Shown here: positions 8,633 through 17,669 of the stretch, in pieces
How positions within the stretch are numbered: position 1 is the stretch's first letter
Layout of the letters: each line of letters starts with the position of its first letter
Assembly: GCF_029714945.1 (NCBI RefSeq)
Contig: NZ_CP121634.1
Location: forward strand, 1,447,001-1,511,000
Reading direction: 5' to 3'
Origin: Bradyrhizobium sp. CIAT3101
GTDB lineage: Bacteria; Pseudomonadota; Alphaproteobacteria; Rhizobiales; Xanthobacteraceae
Length of the DNA stretch: 64,000 nt
Made by a program: the position numbers and the translations under genes
Notes under the pieces: model-generated
Seen by the model: only the letters and a program-made list of their open reading frames with translations
What the model was told of the DNA's origin: nothing
Database searches by the model: none

Positions 8633-11425
8633 ATGGCGAAACGGCTGAAACCAACTCCGTTACCGCGGTCCAAGCAGGACGAAGGCGCCCCACGATCGAG
8701 GGGGCTAGCCTTGCAGGGACGAGAGACAGAAATCGCCCTGATCAATCAACTTCTCGACCGGATCGATCAAGGTGGCTCGTCTCTCGTGATCAGCGGGGCA
8801 CCCGGGATCGGGAAATCAGCGCTGCTTGAAGAAGCAAAAAGCCGGGCGCGTGAACGCGGCATCACCGTATTGGGCATGACGGGTGTCCAGGCTGAAGTCC
8901 ATATTGCATTCGCGGGACTTGAGCAGGCACTGCGGCCGCTCATGAAGCAGGCAAAATCTTTGGCTTCTGGCCAACGGTCTGCTTTGCTAACTGCGTTTGG
9001 TATGGGCAATGATGCCGCTGCGTCCCCGGATATTTGGCTGGTCGCCCTGGCGACGCTCGCGCTTCTGACTGGAGGTGCGGGTCGCAAGCCCTTTTTGCTT
9101 GTCGCTGATGACGCCCAATGGCTGGATGAGGCGAGCCGCAGTGTCTTGTCCTTTGTCTCGAGGCGATTGAGTTCGGACCCGATCGTTCTGGTGTTGGCTG
9201 TACGTGAGGGTTTCGAACTGCCGTTTGGTGATGCCGATACCCTGCGACACATTATTCCGGCTCTCGGCGATGCCGATGCGGAACGCTTGCTGGAGATCCA
9301 GGCGCCTGGCCTTTCAGATGATCTACGCGGCCGAGTGCTGAGAGAAGCCGTCGGCAATCCGCTCGCCCTTATGGAGCTGCCGAGCGCAATCCAGGCGGCA
9401 GATGATCGTGAGGCCCGATGGCTCCCGTTGACGGAGCGCCTTGAACGCGCTTTTTCCAGTCGCTTGTCCGAGCTTCCCAGTACCACGCGGACGCTCCTGT
9501 CCGTAGCTGCGGCAAACGATGGGGCGTCTCCTCACGAAATCATGCGCGCCGGCGAAGTGCTGCTCGACCAGAATATCGGAGTTGACGCCTTCGCGGCCGC
9601 CGTCTCGGCTAAACTGATCGAGCTCAATGCAACGGAGGTGCGGTTTCGACACCCGCTCGTACGATCCGCGATTCATCAAGTCACTGACCTGGCGGAGCGG
9701 CAAAGGGTTCACGCCGCGCTCGCGGCGATCATCGAAGATCCGGATCGCCGGCTTTGGCATCGTGCGGCAGCGACAATCGGACCGGATGATGAACTGGCTG
9801 CCGAACACGATCTCCTGGCAACCCGCACGCGGCAGCGGGGTTGTATCGCCATGGTGGTCGAGATCCTGCAAGTTGCAGCGAAATTGAGTAGCACAGCTGG
9901 GGCAAGGAGGGAGCGACTTCTGAAGGCCGCCGAATTTGCTGCCGATCTCGGGAGCCCGGAGTTGGTCGAGCATCTATTGCTAGGGGCCGAGGTAGATACG
10001 TCGGATAGGCTGAGCGCAGCGCGAATCGGGTGGTGTCGCGAGATAAGCCAGCCTCCGATATTCAATGATCCAAGAAAGATCTCCGCGTTGGTTGGCTTTT
10101 CCGACCACGCACGCGCCGCAGACGCGAAGGATCTCGCAGCCAATCTCCTCTGGCGGGCCGCACAACACTGCTGGTGGAGCAACGCGAGCAGCGACGTCTG
10201 CGCGGTCGTTCTTGCTGCGGCAAGCCGGTTGGAATTACCGGAGCTCGATGCGCGCTCGATCGCAATTTCCGCCTATACTGAGCCGCTTCGCCGAGGCGGT
10301 GACGTGTACGCGAAGCTGAAGGCGCTCTCTCGAAGAAGTATCGGCAACGCAAATATTGGGCGCTTCCTGGGAAGCTCCGCCAACGTCATCGGGGCGTTCG
10401 ATCTCGGTGTCAGCTTTCTGGCGGAGTCCAGTGCAGAGCTGCGCAGACAAGGTCGAATCGGCAACCTGCCGCGTACGCTTGTCGCTCAAGCGTGGGCCGA
10501 AAGGGAAGTGGGCGATTGGGTGGGGGCAATGAGAGAAGCCGAGGAAGCGGTGCGCCTTGCCGAGGAGACGGGAAGCGGCTTATGGACCGCTGCGGCCACG
10601 ATCATGAAGGCGGAGCTCGCGGGTATGCAAGGCGATCTGGAGCAGTCCGAAGCACATGCGGCGCAAGCAGAGCGTCTCGTCTTATCCACCGGCGCCAAGT
10701 TCCTGCTGGCCCAGCTGCAGTTGGCGCGAGGCGTAACCGCGATCGGTGCCGGCCGATATTTGGAAGCCTTTGAGCATCTGCGCCGCCTGTTTGCGCCTGC
10801 CGATCCGGCCTTCAACTCCCGTCTGCAAGTGTTTGCGCTCGCCGATTTCGTCGAGGCGGCGGTCTATTCCGATCAGTCGCAAGCTGCGCGTAGTGTGATC
10901 GATGAGATCGAGCGCGTCTCGGCTCCGAAGCCGGTGCCGTGGGTCGAGACGATGTTATTCTACGGCAACGCGCTGATCGCGACTGAAGAAGATGCGGAGC
11001 GGCTCTTCCTGCAGGGGCTTGGGCCGGCTGCAAAGAATTGGCCTTTCTTGCGAGGGCGCCTCCTGCTCGCTTATGGCGTGTGGCTACGCCGACACCGCAG
11101 GCCCGCCGACGCGCGGGCGCCACTGCGCGACGCCCGGGGCATTTTCGACGCGCTTGGCGCTAGGCCTTGGAGCGATCGCGCGCGCGTGGAGTTGCGAGCA
11201 GCCGGCGAAACCAGCCTTCGTCGAACCGAACGAATTTGGGAGAAGCTGACCCCACAAGAGTTGCACATCGCGCAGCTCGCTGCTCAAGGGCTTTCTAACA
11301 AGGCAATCGGCGCCAAACTGTACTTGTCACATAAAACCGTCGGCTACCATCTGCAGCACATCTTTTCAAAGACCGGGATCACCTCCCGATCCAGCCTGGG
11401 ACCCATTCTCTCCACAAGCCCGTAG
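8633..11425 (+). CDS. LuxR family transcriptional regulator with AAA-type ATPase (LAL type)
   Basis: 930 residues. An N-terminal ATPase has Walker A GAPGIGKS (55-62) and Walker B LLVADDAQWLDE (about 151-162). A long helical, TPR-like middle follows, and a C-terminal LuxR/NarL helix-turn-helix (about 870-925) with LTPQELHIAQLAAQGLSNKA. This is the layout of MalT/LAL regulators, in which ATP and an inducer control DNA binding. It stands alone on the plus strand. Upstream are relics of a different kinase/propeller locus; downstream is a winged-helix regulator. The target genes are not evident. The ATG is preceded by only a modest AAGG. Confidence 0.88.
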   Translation: MAKRLKPTPLPRSKQDEGAPRSRGLALQGRETEIALINQLLDRIDQGGSSLVISGAPGIGKSALLEEAKSRARERGITVLGMTGVQAEVHIAFAGLEQALRPLMKQAKSLASGQRSALLTAFGMGNDAAASPDIWLVALATLALLTGGAGRKPFLLVADDAQWLDEASRSVLSFVSRRLSSDPIVLVLAVREGFELPFGDADTLRHIIPALGDADAERLLEIQAPGLSDDLRGRVLREAVGNPLALMELPSAIQAADDREARWLPLTERLERAFSSRLSELPSTTRTLLSVAAANDGASPHEIMRAGEVLLDQNIGVDAFAAAVSAKLIELNATEVRFRHPLVRSAIHQVTDLAERQRVHAALAAIIEDPDRRLWHRAAATIGPDDELAAEHDLLATRTRQRGCIAMVVEILQVAAKLSSTAGARRERLLKAAEFAADLGSPELVEHLLLGAEVDTSDRLSAARIGWCREISQPPIFNDPRKISALVGFSDHARAADAKDLAANLLWRAAQHCWWSNASSDVCAVVLAAASRLELPELDARSIAISAYTEPLRRGGDVYAKLKALSRRSIGNANIGRFLGSSANVIGAFDLGVSFLAESSAELRRQGRIGNLPRTLVAQAWAEREVGDWVGAMREAEEAVRLAEETGSGLWTAAATIMKAELAGMQGDLEQSEAHAAQAERLVLSTGAKFLLAQLQLARGVTAIGAGRYLEAFEHLRRLFAPADPAFNSRLQVFALADFVEAAVYSDQSQAARSVIDEIERVSAPKPVPWVETMLFYGNALIATEEDAERLFLQGLGPAAKNWPFLRGRLLLAYGVWLRRHRRPADARAPLRDARGIFDALGARPWSDRARVELRAAGETSLRRTERIWEKLTPQELHIAQLAAQGLSNKAIGAKLYLSHKTVGYHLQHIFSKTGITSRSSLGPILSTSP

Positions 11426-11540
11426 CCTGGCAACTTGACCTCCTGAGTCGTCGGACTGGGCATTTGCCAGATGGCGCCCGTCCTCGGTCGCTATACGTTC
11501 AAACCCGCGAGACAATTGTCGGAGCCGCCTCGGTCGGTCG

Positions 11541-11552
11541 GTGACGCGCCAC
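11541..11552 (+). promoter_or_regulatory. GTGACGCGCCAC, shared upstream of both winged-helix regulators
   Basis: The 12-base word GTGACGCGCCAC occurs here, 62 bases before the start at 11615, and again at 33724-33735, 94 bases before the paralogous start at 33830. The surrounding upstream DNA is otherwise dissimilar by eye. It may be a common regulator or autoregulatory site, or leftover duplication similarity. Confidence 0.3.
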
Positions 11553-11614
11553 GCTAGGTTATAATGCCAGCATTTATGGACGCTCGGCGGATCCCGAATT
11601 CAATAGGAGTGAAC

Positions 11615-12058
11615 ATGAGTGAGGTTGTTCGATTTATTCCAAGATCGGGGCTTAACGAAAGACACGCCGCTCAACGTCAGGATATGGACAAGGTAATCGT
11701 CGAGAAGCGAACCGAAGCCGCCGATTTCCGGCCAACCAAAGTTTTCTTTGGGCCGTTCTCTCTGCTCCCGACGCAGCTTCTCCTGTTGGAGGGCGACAAG
11801 GTGGTGCCTCTCGGAAGTCGTGCCATGGAGATCCTAATTGCCTTGCTGGAACGCTGCGGTGAGCTTGTCAGCAACCGCGACTTGATGGCCCGCGTTTGGC
11901 CTAACCTTTTCGTCGACCCGTCCAACCTCACGATCAACATGTCTGCTCTGCGACGCGCGCTGCGCGACGGCCGGGACGGACGTCGGTTCATCGTCAATAT
12001 CCCCGGACGTGGCTACCGCTTCGTCGGCTCAGTGGATGTGTCGGGAGACGATAACTGA
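11615..12058 (+). CDS. Winged-helix transcriptional regulator, OmpR/PhoB-type DNA-binding domain without receiver
   Basis: 147 residues. The start MSEVVRFIPRSG was chosen because AGGAGTGAAC sits just upstream. After about 40 residues of leader comes a Trans_reg_C winged helix: [29 protein letters not shown], the recognition-helix segment [17 protein letters not shown] and the wing [13 protein letters not shown]. There is no receiver domain and no membrane helix, so it is neither a normal OmpR nor a CadC. It is six bases upstream of a histidine kinase gene, which suggests a linked unit. A close paralog is at 33830-34240. Confidence 0.85.
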   Translation: MSEVVRFIPRSGLNERHAAQRQDMDKVIVEKRTEAADFRPTKVFFGPFSLLPTQLLLLEGDKVVPLGSRAMEILIALLERCGELVSNRDLMARVWPNLFVDPSNLTINMSALRRALRDGRDGRRFIVNIPGRGYRFVGSVDVSGDDN

Positions 12059-12064
12059 GCTCGA

Positions 12065-12940
12065 GTGGTAAAACGTCCGCATGACGCCTTGCGCCTGCGG
12101 CTACTGGTGCGCAAGCTCGCTACAGCCGCCATCGCAATCGGGAACGAGATTGAGCCCCTCATGGACCTCGCTGCACAGACTGCCTTTGCCCCGGAGATCG
12201 GCCGCCGCGAGCGGGAGCTGCGCGAGCACCACATGCAACTGGCGCACACGAACCGCCTCGTAACAATGGGGGAACTTAGCGCCTCTATCGCACACGAGGT
12301 CAATCAGCCGATTGCGGCGGGGCGCAACAACGTCATTGCGGCGCTGCATTTCTTGAACAGGGATCCGCCAGATTTGCAGGAGGTTCGAGAAGCGCTCGCT
12401 GCCGCTGTCAAGGACGCTGACCGGGTCAGCACCATTGTCGGTCGTATGCGTGCGCTCATGCAGAAAGGGTCGCCCCGACTGGATCCGGTAGATATCAACG
12501 AGGCCCTGCAGGAAGTAATCGAGCTGACCCGGGGAGAAGCGCTGAAGAACGGGGTGGTGGTGGAGAGCCAACTCGCGCAAGGCCTGCCTGTCATAGCCGG
12601 TGACCGGGTCCAGCTTCAGCAAGTCGCTCTTAATCTCATTCTCAACGCCGTGCAGGCGATGGGCGCAGTGGGTGAGGGCGCGCGACAGATGCTCATCACC
12701 AGCCGTCAGACCGACTTGAACGATCTGTACGTCGGCGTTCGGGATACTGGCCCTGGGCTGAGCCCGGAGACCGTCTCACGTCTGTTCGAGCCATTCTACA
12801 CGACAAAACCCAACGGCATGGGAATGGGACTGACAATCTGCCGTTCGATCGTCGAAGCCCATGGCGGACGCCTGTGGGTCAGCGCGGGCCAGCCACGTGG
12901 AGCCCTATTTCAGTTTGCGATCCCTGCGCGGCCGTCTTGA
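12065..12940 (+). CDS. Sensor histidine kinase core without a sensor domain
   Basis: 291 residues from a GTG start. A short N-terminal helix (REHHMQLAHTNRL) leads into HisKA with the phospho-acceptor in SASIAHEVNQPIAAG, then HATPase_c with N box LNLILNAVQAM, G1 DTGPGL, F box FEPFYTTK and G2 GMGMGLTIC. The first 60 residues carry no PAS, GAF or transmembrane segment, so input probably comes from a partner protein. It follows the winged-helix gene by six bases. No receiver gene is adjacent; single-domain and FixJ-type receivers occur 19-21 kb away. The kinase core resembles those at 13366 and 27945. Confidence 0.87.
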   Translation: MVKRPHDALRLRLLVRKLATAAIAIGNEIEPLMDLAAQTAFAPEIGRRERELREHHMQLAHTNRLVTMGELSASIAHEVNQPIAAGRNNVIAALHFLNRDPPDLQEVREALAAAVKDADRVSTIVGRMRALMQKGSPRLDPVDINEALQEVIELTRGEALKNGVVVESQLAQGLPVIAGDRVQLQQVALNLILNAVQAMGAVGEGARQMLITSRQTDLNDLYVGVRDTGPGLSPETVSRLFEPFYTTKPNGMGMGLTICRSIVEAHGGRLWVSAGQPRGALFQFAIPARPS

Positions 12941-13139
12941 CCAACCGATTGTCTGTGCCCGTCGCGTCATTTTGCAGGCCCGCAGCAATCAGGTCGAGTG
13001 TACGGTCAAGGCGGACATCGACTGGGAGGCAGGACCGGCTGGCCCAGTAGAGAATGACCCAGAGCAGCCCTCGGACGCATTTCTTCGGGCTCAGGTTCCA
13101 GCGTGGGCTATCCGAGGGCCGGGCTGGGGTCGATAGCAT
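12879..13139 (-). CDS. Possible small hypothetical protein antisense to the kinase end
   Basis: An 86-residue frame starting MLSTPARPSDSP and containing VRGLLWVILYWASRSCLP, a possible membrane-associated helix. Codons from 13139 down to about 12950 are rich in G/C third positions, which is why it is listed. Its last 60 bases overlap the 3' end of the kinase gene on the other strand. No good ribosome site is visible and no family is recognised. It may be a chance frame in the 425-base spacer 12941-13365. Confidence 0.22.
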   Translation of the reverse strand: MLSTPARPSDSPRWNLSPKKCVRGLLWVILYWASRSCLPVDVRLDRTLDLIAAGLQNDATGTDNRLVKTAAQGSQTEIGLHVAGPR

Positions 13140-13167
13140 CTCCGACGAATCGACATCGCTTCTAGGT

Positions 13168-13276
13168 GATCCATCGGCTGCCCTTCCATATTTTGGAAGG
13201 ACAGTTCTCGACTTTCCATATCGCGCCAGACTTCGGAACGCTTAGGTCTACACGGCACAACGGAGAACGCGGCATT
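13168..13276. repeat. Relic copy of the LysR-SDR divergent promoter
   Basis: This stretch matches 39549-39657, the whole intergenic region between the LysR and SDR genes, including the first bases of the lysR start (GATCCATC) and the SDR ribosome site (GGAGAACG). The central palindrome is CCTTCCA at 13182-13188 and TGGAAGG at 13194-13200 with a 5-base spacer; the genuine site has the same core. Neither gene follows here. It may still bind the regulator. Confidence 0.75.
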
Positions 13277-13365
13277 GAGAGTTATCGAAACTCTCGGTCA
13301 GTAGCGGCGCATTGCCGAGTCGCGCGTCCATTCGACGCTGCCGCAAGTAGATTGGAGATTGGGCG

Positions 13366-15051
13366 ATGGACCAGCTCGCAACCAGCGAGGCGTCCGAAGG
13401 TGCTCACGGCCGCTCAGATTTGCAAAAGGAGCTGGAGGAGGTCCTTCGGCAGCGGGCGGCCATCTCGGCAGTGCTGCGCGCTATTGCCAATTCACTGCAC
13501 GACTTGCAGCCCATATTCGACACCATCATCGAGAGCGCAGTGCATCTCTGCCGAGCAGAATGGGGCGCCTTCCGTCTTGTCGAGGAAATAGGCTTTCGTC
13601 TCGTTGCCTATAAAGCAAGCCCAGAGTTGTCTGAGGTGTACTCACCGCCACTGCTTCGGGAACACAGCAGCGTTTCAGGTCGCCTCTTCGGATGCAGTTC
13701 GCCGGTCCACATTCCCGACTTAGCTACATATCTCGAGCGCATGGGAGCCACGGACGAAGGTGATCGAGAGGCTATATCAAGTGGTGCTAGGACAGTTCTT
13801 TTTGTGCCGATGCTCAGAAACGACGAGCTAATCGGAACGCTTAACCTTGTGCGGTACCGCATAGAGCCCTTTACGGAGAAAGTGATCGAACTGGTCACGG
13901 ACTTCGCCGCGCAGGCTGCCATTGCCGTGGACATTACCCGTCGCGAGCAAGCCTTGCGCGACAGCGAGCGACGGTCGCGCTCCGCAATTGACGGGATACC
14001 TGGTCTCGTTGCGATCCTGGCCCCGAACGGTGACGTCGAAGCCGTCAATCGCCAAATCCTCGAGTATTATGGCCTCCCACTGGAAGAGATGAGGAACTGG
14101 GGCACCAACGAAATGCTCCATCATGAAGATCGTCCCCATCTTATTGAAATTTTTACCAAATCAATCGCCTCCGGTGTTCCCTACCAGCATCAAGTTCGCC
14201 TTCGACGCTTTGACGGCGAATATCGGTGGTTTGATAGCCGAGGCGTCCCAATTCGCGATGACTCTGGGCGTATCACGCGCTGGTATGTTCTCCTGACGGA
14301 CATCGAGGATCGCACGCAGGCCCTGGCGCGGCTACAGCAGATGCAATCGGATTTCGCCCACATCAACCGCGTGACCGTGATGGGAGAATTGGCCGCTTCG
14401 CTGTCTCACGAAATCGCACAACCGATTGCCAGCGCGCGCAACAACGCCCGCGCGGCCCAGAACTTCCTAAACATGCAGCCGCTGGACCTGGGCGAGGTCC
14501 GGGAAGCACTCGCATGTATCGTTGGCGATACTGATCGAGCCCGAGACATCATCGATCGCATCCGAGAGCAAATGAAGAACGCGCCGCCACGAAAGGAGCG
14601 TTTCGACCTAAGTGCGGCGATTAACGAGCTGATTGTCTTGGCGCGAAGCGTGACCAACCGGAATGGCGTCTCGGTCCAGACCCAGCTTGCGGACGGATTG
14701 TTTCCCGTTGAGGGGGATCGCGTTCAACTTCAACAGGTCTTGTTGAACCTCATCCTGAATGCGGCTGAGGCAATGGGCTCGGTTGAGGTTGGGGCACGAG
14801 AGTTGTTGATCAGCACCGAGCAAGACCGGACAGGCGTCCGCGTGGCCGTGCGCGATTCCGGGCCGGGCATTGATCCGGCGCATCTGGAACGGGTCTTCGA
14901 CGCCTTCTACACCACGAAGTCCAGTGGAACAGGCATGGGGCTGTCGATTTGCCGCTCCATCATCACCGCCCATGGGGGGCGGCTATGGGCAGATGCGAAC
15001 GAACCTCGCGGTGCTGTGTTTCAATTCACCTTGCCCAACGCCTCCGGATAA
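13366..15051 (+). CDS. GAF-PAS sensor histidine kinase
   Basis: 561 residues, cytosolic. A coiled leader is followed by a GAF domain (about 45-190), a PAS/PAC domain (about 205-325; SAIDGIPGLVAILAPNG to RWYVLLTDIEDRTQ), HisKA with SLSHEIAQPIASARNN, and HATPase_c with LNLILNAAEAM, DSGPGID, FDAFYTTK and GTGMGLSIC. From residue about 204 to the end it is very similar to the C-terminal part of the large kinase ending at 31565, so the two share a recent ancestor. No receiver gene is adjacent. It ends 84 bases before the convergent cydB. GGAG precedes the ATG. Confidence 0.9.
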   Translation: MDQLATSEASEGAHGRSDLQKELEEVLRQRAAISAVLRAIANSLHDLQPIFDTIIESAVHLCRAEWGAFRLVEEIGFRLVAYKASPELSEVYSPPLLREHSSVSGRLFGCSSPVHIPDLATYLERMGATDEGDREAISSGARTVLFVPMLRNDELIGTLNLVRYRIEPFTEKVIELVTDFAAQAAIAVDITRREQALRDSERRSRSAIDGIPGLVAILAPNGDVEAVNRQILEYYGLPLEEMRNWGTNEMLHHEDRPHLIEIFTKSIASGVPYQHQVRLRRFDGEYRWFDSRGVPIRDDSGRITRWYVLLTDIEDRTQALARLQQMQSDFAHINRVTVMGELAASLSHEIAQPIASARNNARAAQNFLNMQPLDLGEVREALACIVGDTDRARDIIDRIREQMKNAPPRKERFDLSAAINELIVLARSVTNRNGVSVQTQLADGLFPVEGDRVQLQQVLLNLILNAAEAMGSVEVGARELLISTEQDRTGVRVAVRDSGPGIDPAHLERVFDAFYTTKSSGTGMGLSICRSIITAHGGRLWADANEPRGAVFQFTLPNASG

Positions 15052-15135
15052 CTTCCGGAATTGGCCGTAGCCGACCTTTGCGCAGAACGCTGCTACGACC
15101 GTTTTCGGATGGGAATCCGACCTAGGTCAAGCGGG

Positions 15136-16215
15136 CTACCGTGGTCGGCTTGCGGACCCAAGGCGGACGTTGGCGTCGTTTTCCGCTGGATGTAGCGAAT
15201 CCCTGGCCCCACCGTGGGCATTGCCGGAGCGATGATGGCGGTACGCTGCAGGTTCGAGCTTGCCGCGGAAGACGCGATACCCGACCACGGCGTAGAGCAG
15301 CATAAGGGGATAGACGAAGAGACCCGCGCCCCAGAACATGAAGGCGAGGCTGGAATAGGGGGCCGCGCCGGAATCGATCGTGATGGCAAACGGAATCATG
15401 TAAGGCCAGAACGAAAGCGCGAGCGTGCCGAAGGCCGAAACGAAGATGAGCGTAACCATACGGAATGGCCAACGGTCGTCCTGACGCAAAATGCTGAGCG
15501 CAAGGATCGATGCCGCAACGCCCCCGATGGCTGGGAAGACGAGAAGATATGGGCGGTCGATCCATCGGTGCATGATCGGAAGATGTTTGTTCAGCGCGTG
15601 TAGGAAGACAACGACCAGGAACGCCAATACGGCGGTTGCGAGAACGGGCATCGCGCGGTGCGCCAAGGCCCTGATCTGGCCATCGGATTTCCTGACGAGC
15701 CAGCAGGCCCCAAGAAGTGCGTATCCGAAGCAAAGCCCGACGCCACACAACATTGCGAAGCTCGTCGTCCAGCCGAAAGCGCCACCGGAATATCGGCCAT
15801 CGGTGAATTGCAGTCCCTCGACCAGAGCGCCGACCATCACGCCCTGCATGAAGCTCGCGGCAAGCGAGCCGCCAGCGAAGCAAAGATCCCAGATCCAGCG
15901 TCGCTGCGCCTCATTGCGAAACTCGAATGACACGCCGCGCAGGACCAAGCCTGCCAGCATGACGACGACAGGAACGTAAAGCGCAGATAGCGCTGTCGCG
16001 TAGACGACCGGAAACGCGCTCCACAAGACTACGGCAGCGACAATGAGCCAGGTCTCATTGCCGTCCCAGAATGGCGCGATGGTGCGTAACATGATGGTTC
16101 GGCTGGCCTCGTTCCTTGTCAAGCCGAGCAGCATGCCGACGCCAAGATCGAACCCGTCAAGCAAGAGATACAGGAGCATGCTGATGGCGAGAACCGAAAC
16201 CCAGAACATGACCAT
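15136..16215 (-). CDS. cydB: Cytochrome bd-type (cyanide-insensitive) quinol oxidase subunit II
   Basis: 359 residues with about eight or nine helices. Signatures are LLDGFDLGVGML near the N terminus and PFWDGNETWLI, typical of CydB/CioB. Subunit II supports the heme-containing subunit I in quinol oxidation without proton pumping. The ATG has GGAG upstream and lies two bases from the cydA stop. After the last helix (LYAVVGYRVFRGK) there is an extra tail of about 36 hydrophilic residues (from LEPAAYRHH) not usual in the family, perhaps a late frameshift or stop loss. Confidence 0.92.
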   Translation of the reverse strand: MVMFWVSVLAISMLLYLLLDGFDLGVGMLLGLTRNEASRTIMLRTIAPFWDGNETWLIVAAVVLWSAFPVVYATALSALYVPVVVMLAGLVLRGVSFEFRNEAQRRWIWDLCFAGGSLAASFMQGVMVGALVEGLQFTDGRYSGGAFGWTTSFAMLCGVGLCFGYALLGACWLVRKSDGQIRALAHRAMPVLATAVLAFLVVVFLHALNKHLPIMHRWIDRPYLLVFPAIGGVAASILALSILRQDDRWPFRMVTLIFVSAFGTLALSFWPYMIPFAITIDSGAAPYSSLAFMFWGAGLFVYPLMLLYAVVGYRVFRGKLEPAAYRHHRSGNAHGGARDSLHPAENDANVRLGSASRPR

Positions 16216-16217
16216 TT

Positions 16218-17627
16218 CTATTCTCCTGCAGGCAGAAGGATCGAAGCCGCGGCGTCACCGCCGGCCAACGACATAGGCCGGCCGGGAGTAGCGTCATACG
16301 GAAGCGCGGTGGCATGTCGCGAGGGGCCATCGCGCAGGAGCCGGTAGATGAAGAGGGTGCCGAACGAGAAGATGAACAGGTAGACTGCGCCGAACAGGAT
16401 GAGCGAGCTCAGCGCGGTGCCAGCCGTCAAGAATGGTGTCATCGCCTGATCCGTTCGCAACACCCCGTAAACCGTCCATGGCTGGCGGCCGACCTCAGCC
16501 GTGTACCATCCCGTGAGGATGGCAATGAACGGCAGGGGAAAGCTTAGAAAGATGGACCAAAGGAGAAGACGGCTTCGCTCGAGCCGATGCGTGACGCTCA
16601 GATAGGATCCGAGCCAGGCAAGCACGAGCATGATGAGTCCGCAGCCGACCATGATGCGGAAGGTCGCAAACGGGATCAACACTGGCGGACGATCCTGCGC
16701 GGGGAAATCGGTCAGACCGACCTCCTTGGACGTCATGCTCATGCTGCCGATAATGCTTCCGAGCACCGGTATCTTGATTTCGTACGTGTTGGTCTCGTGT
16801 ACCGGATCGGGCAGCGCGATCACTACCTCGCTCGCCGGCTGCTCAGCGCGCCAACGGCCCTCGATCGCCGCGAACTTCGCGGGCTGAAAGTCGTGTACAT
16901 AGTCGCCAACCAGGTGGCCGAACCCCAACTGAACCGGCATAAGCAGCGCCGCGAGGACTAGCCCCATGCGGAGCATGATCAGGGCCTCAGCGCGAGACTT
17001 GCCTCGCAGCAGATACCACGCACCAGTTGATGCGACGCAGAATGCACCCGTGAGATACGACGCCAACAGCATGTGTGGAAAACGCGACCAGACCACGGAG
17101 TTGAAGATGATCGTTGTCCAATCATCAGGAACAAACTGGCCATTTTGCACGACGTAACCGACCGGCACCTGCATCCAGCTGTTGTTCACCATGATCCAGA
17201 ATGCCGAAAGCGTCGTTCCAAGCGCTACCATGGCAGTCGAAAAGAAGTAGAACCAAGGGGATACACGCGTTCGACCCCAAATGAGGACGCCGAAGAAGCC
17301 GGCTTCGAGCGCGAAGGCCGTGAATGTCTCATAGGAGAGCAGCGGTCCCTGGATCGGTCCCGACATATTCGACAGCACGCTCCAGTTCGTGCCGAACTGA
17401 AAGGCCATGACGACGCCCGACACCACGCCCAGGCCGAAAGCGACGCCGAATATCTTGAGCCAGAACTGAAACAGGGTCCGGTAGACGGCGTTGCCCGTCC
17501 GCAGATGCTTTGCTTCCAGCAAAGCGAGCCAGGCGGCCAGACCAATACTAAATGCCGGGAAAATGATGTGAAAAGAAATGGTGAATGCGAATTGCAGCCG
17601 CGACAGAAGAAGTGCCGAAGAGTCCAT
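16218..17627 (-). CDS. cydA: Cytochrome bd-type (cyanide-insensitive) quinol oxidase subunit I
   Basis: 469 residues. It carries heme ligands in the pattern SRLQFAFTISFHIIFP (His near residue 19) and the region GWYTAEVGRQPWTVYG, typical of subunit I. The loop between helices VI and VII is short, as in the CioA/cyanide-insensitive group rather than long-loop E. coli CydA. It oxidises quinol and reduces O2 at low oxygen or under stress. It is first of the cydAB pair; a type II NADH dehydrogenase lies just upstream on the same strand. Between them is a relic that matches the leader genes of the cyo operon. Confidence 0.93.
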   Translation of the reverse strand: MDSSALLLSRLQFAFTISFHIIFPAFSIGLAAWLALLEAKHLRTGNAVYRTLFQFWLKIFGVAFGLGVVSGVVMAFQFGTNWSVLSNMSGPIQGPLLSYETFTAFALEAGFFGVLIWGRTRVSPWFYFFSTAMVALGTTLSAFWIMVNNSWMQVPVGYVVQNGQFVPDDWTTIIFNSVVWSRFPHMLLASYLTGAFCVASTGAWYLLRGKSRAEALIMLRMGLVLAALLMPVQLGFGHLVGDYVHDFQPAKFAAIEGRWRAEQPASEVVIALPDPVHETNTYEIKIPVLGSIIGSMSMTSKEVGLTDFPAQDRPPVLIPFATFRIMVGCGLIMLVLAWLGSYLSVTHRLERSRLLLWSIFLSFPLPFIAILTGWYTAEVGRQPWTVYGVLRTDQAMTPFLTAGTALSSLILFGAVYLFIFSFGTLFIYRLLRDGPSRHATALPYDATPGRPMSLAGGDAAASILLPAGE

Positions 17628-17669
17628 CGAAGTCTCCTATCTGCTCACGCAGGCTCTTGCACGCTGTCG

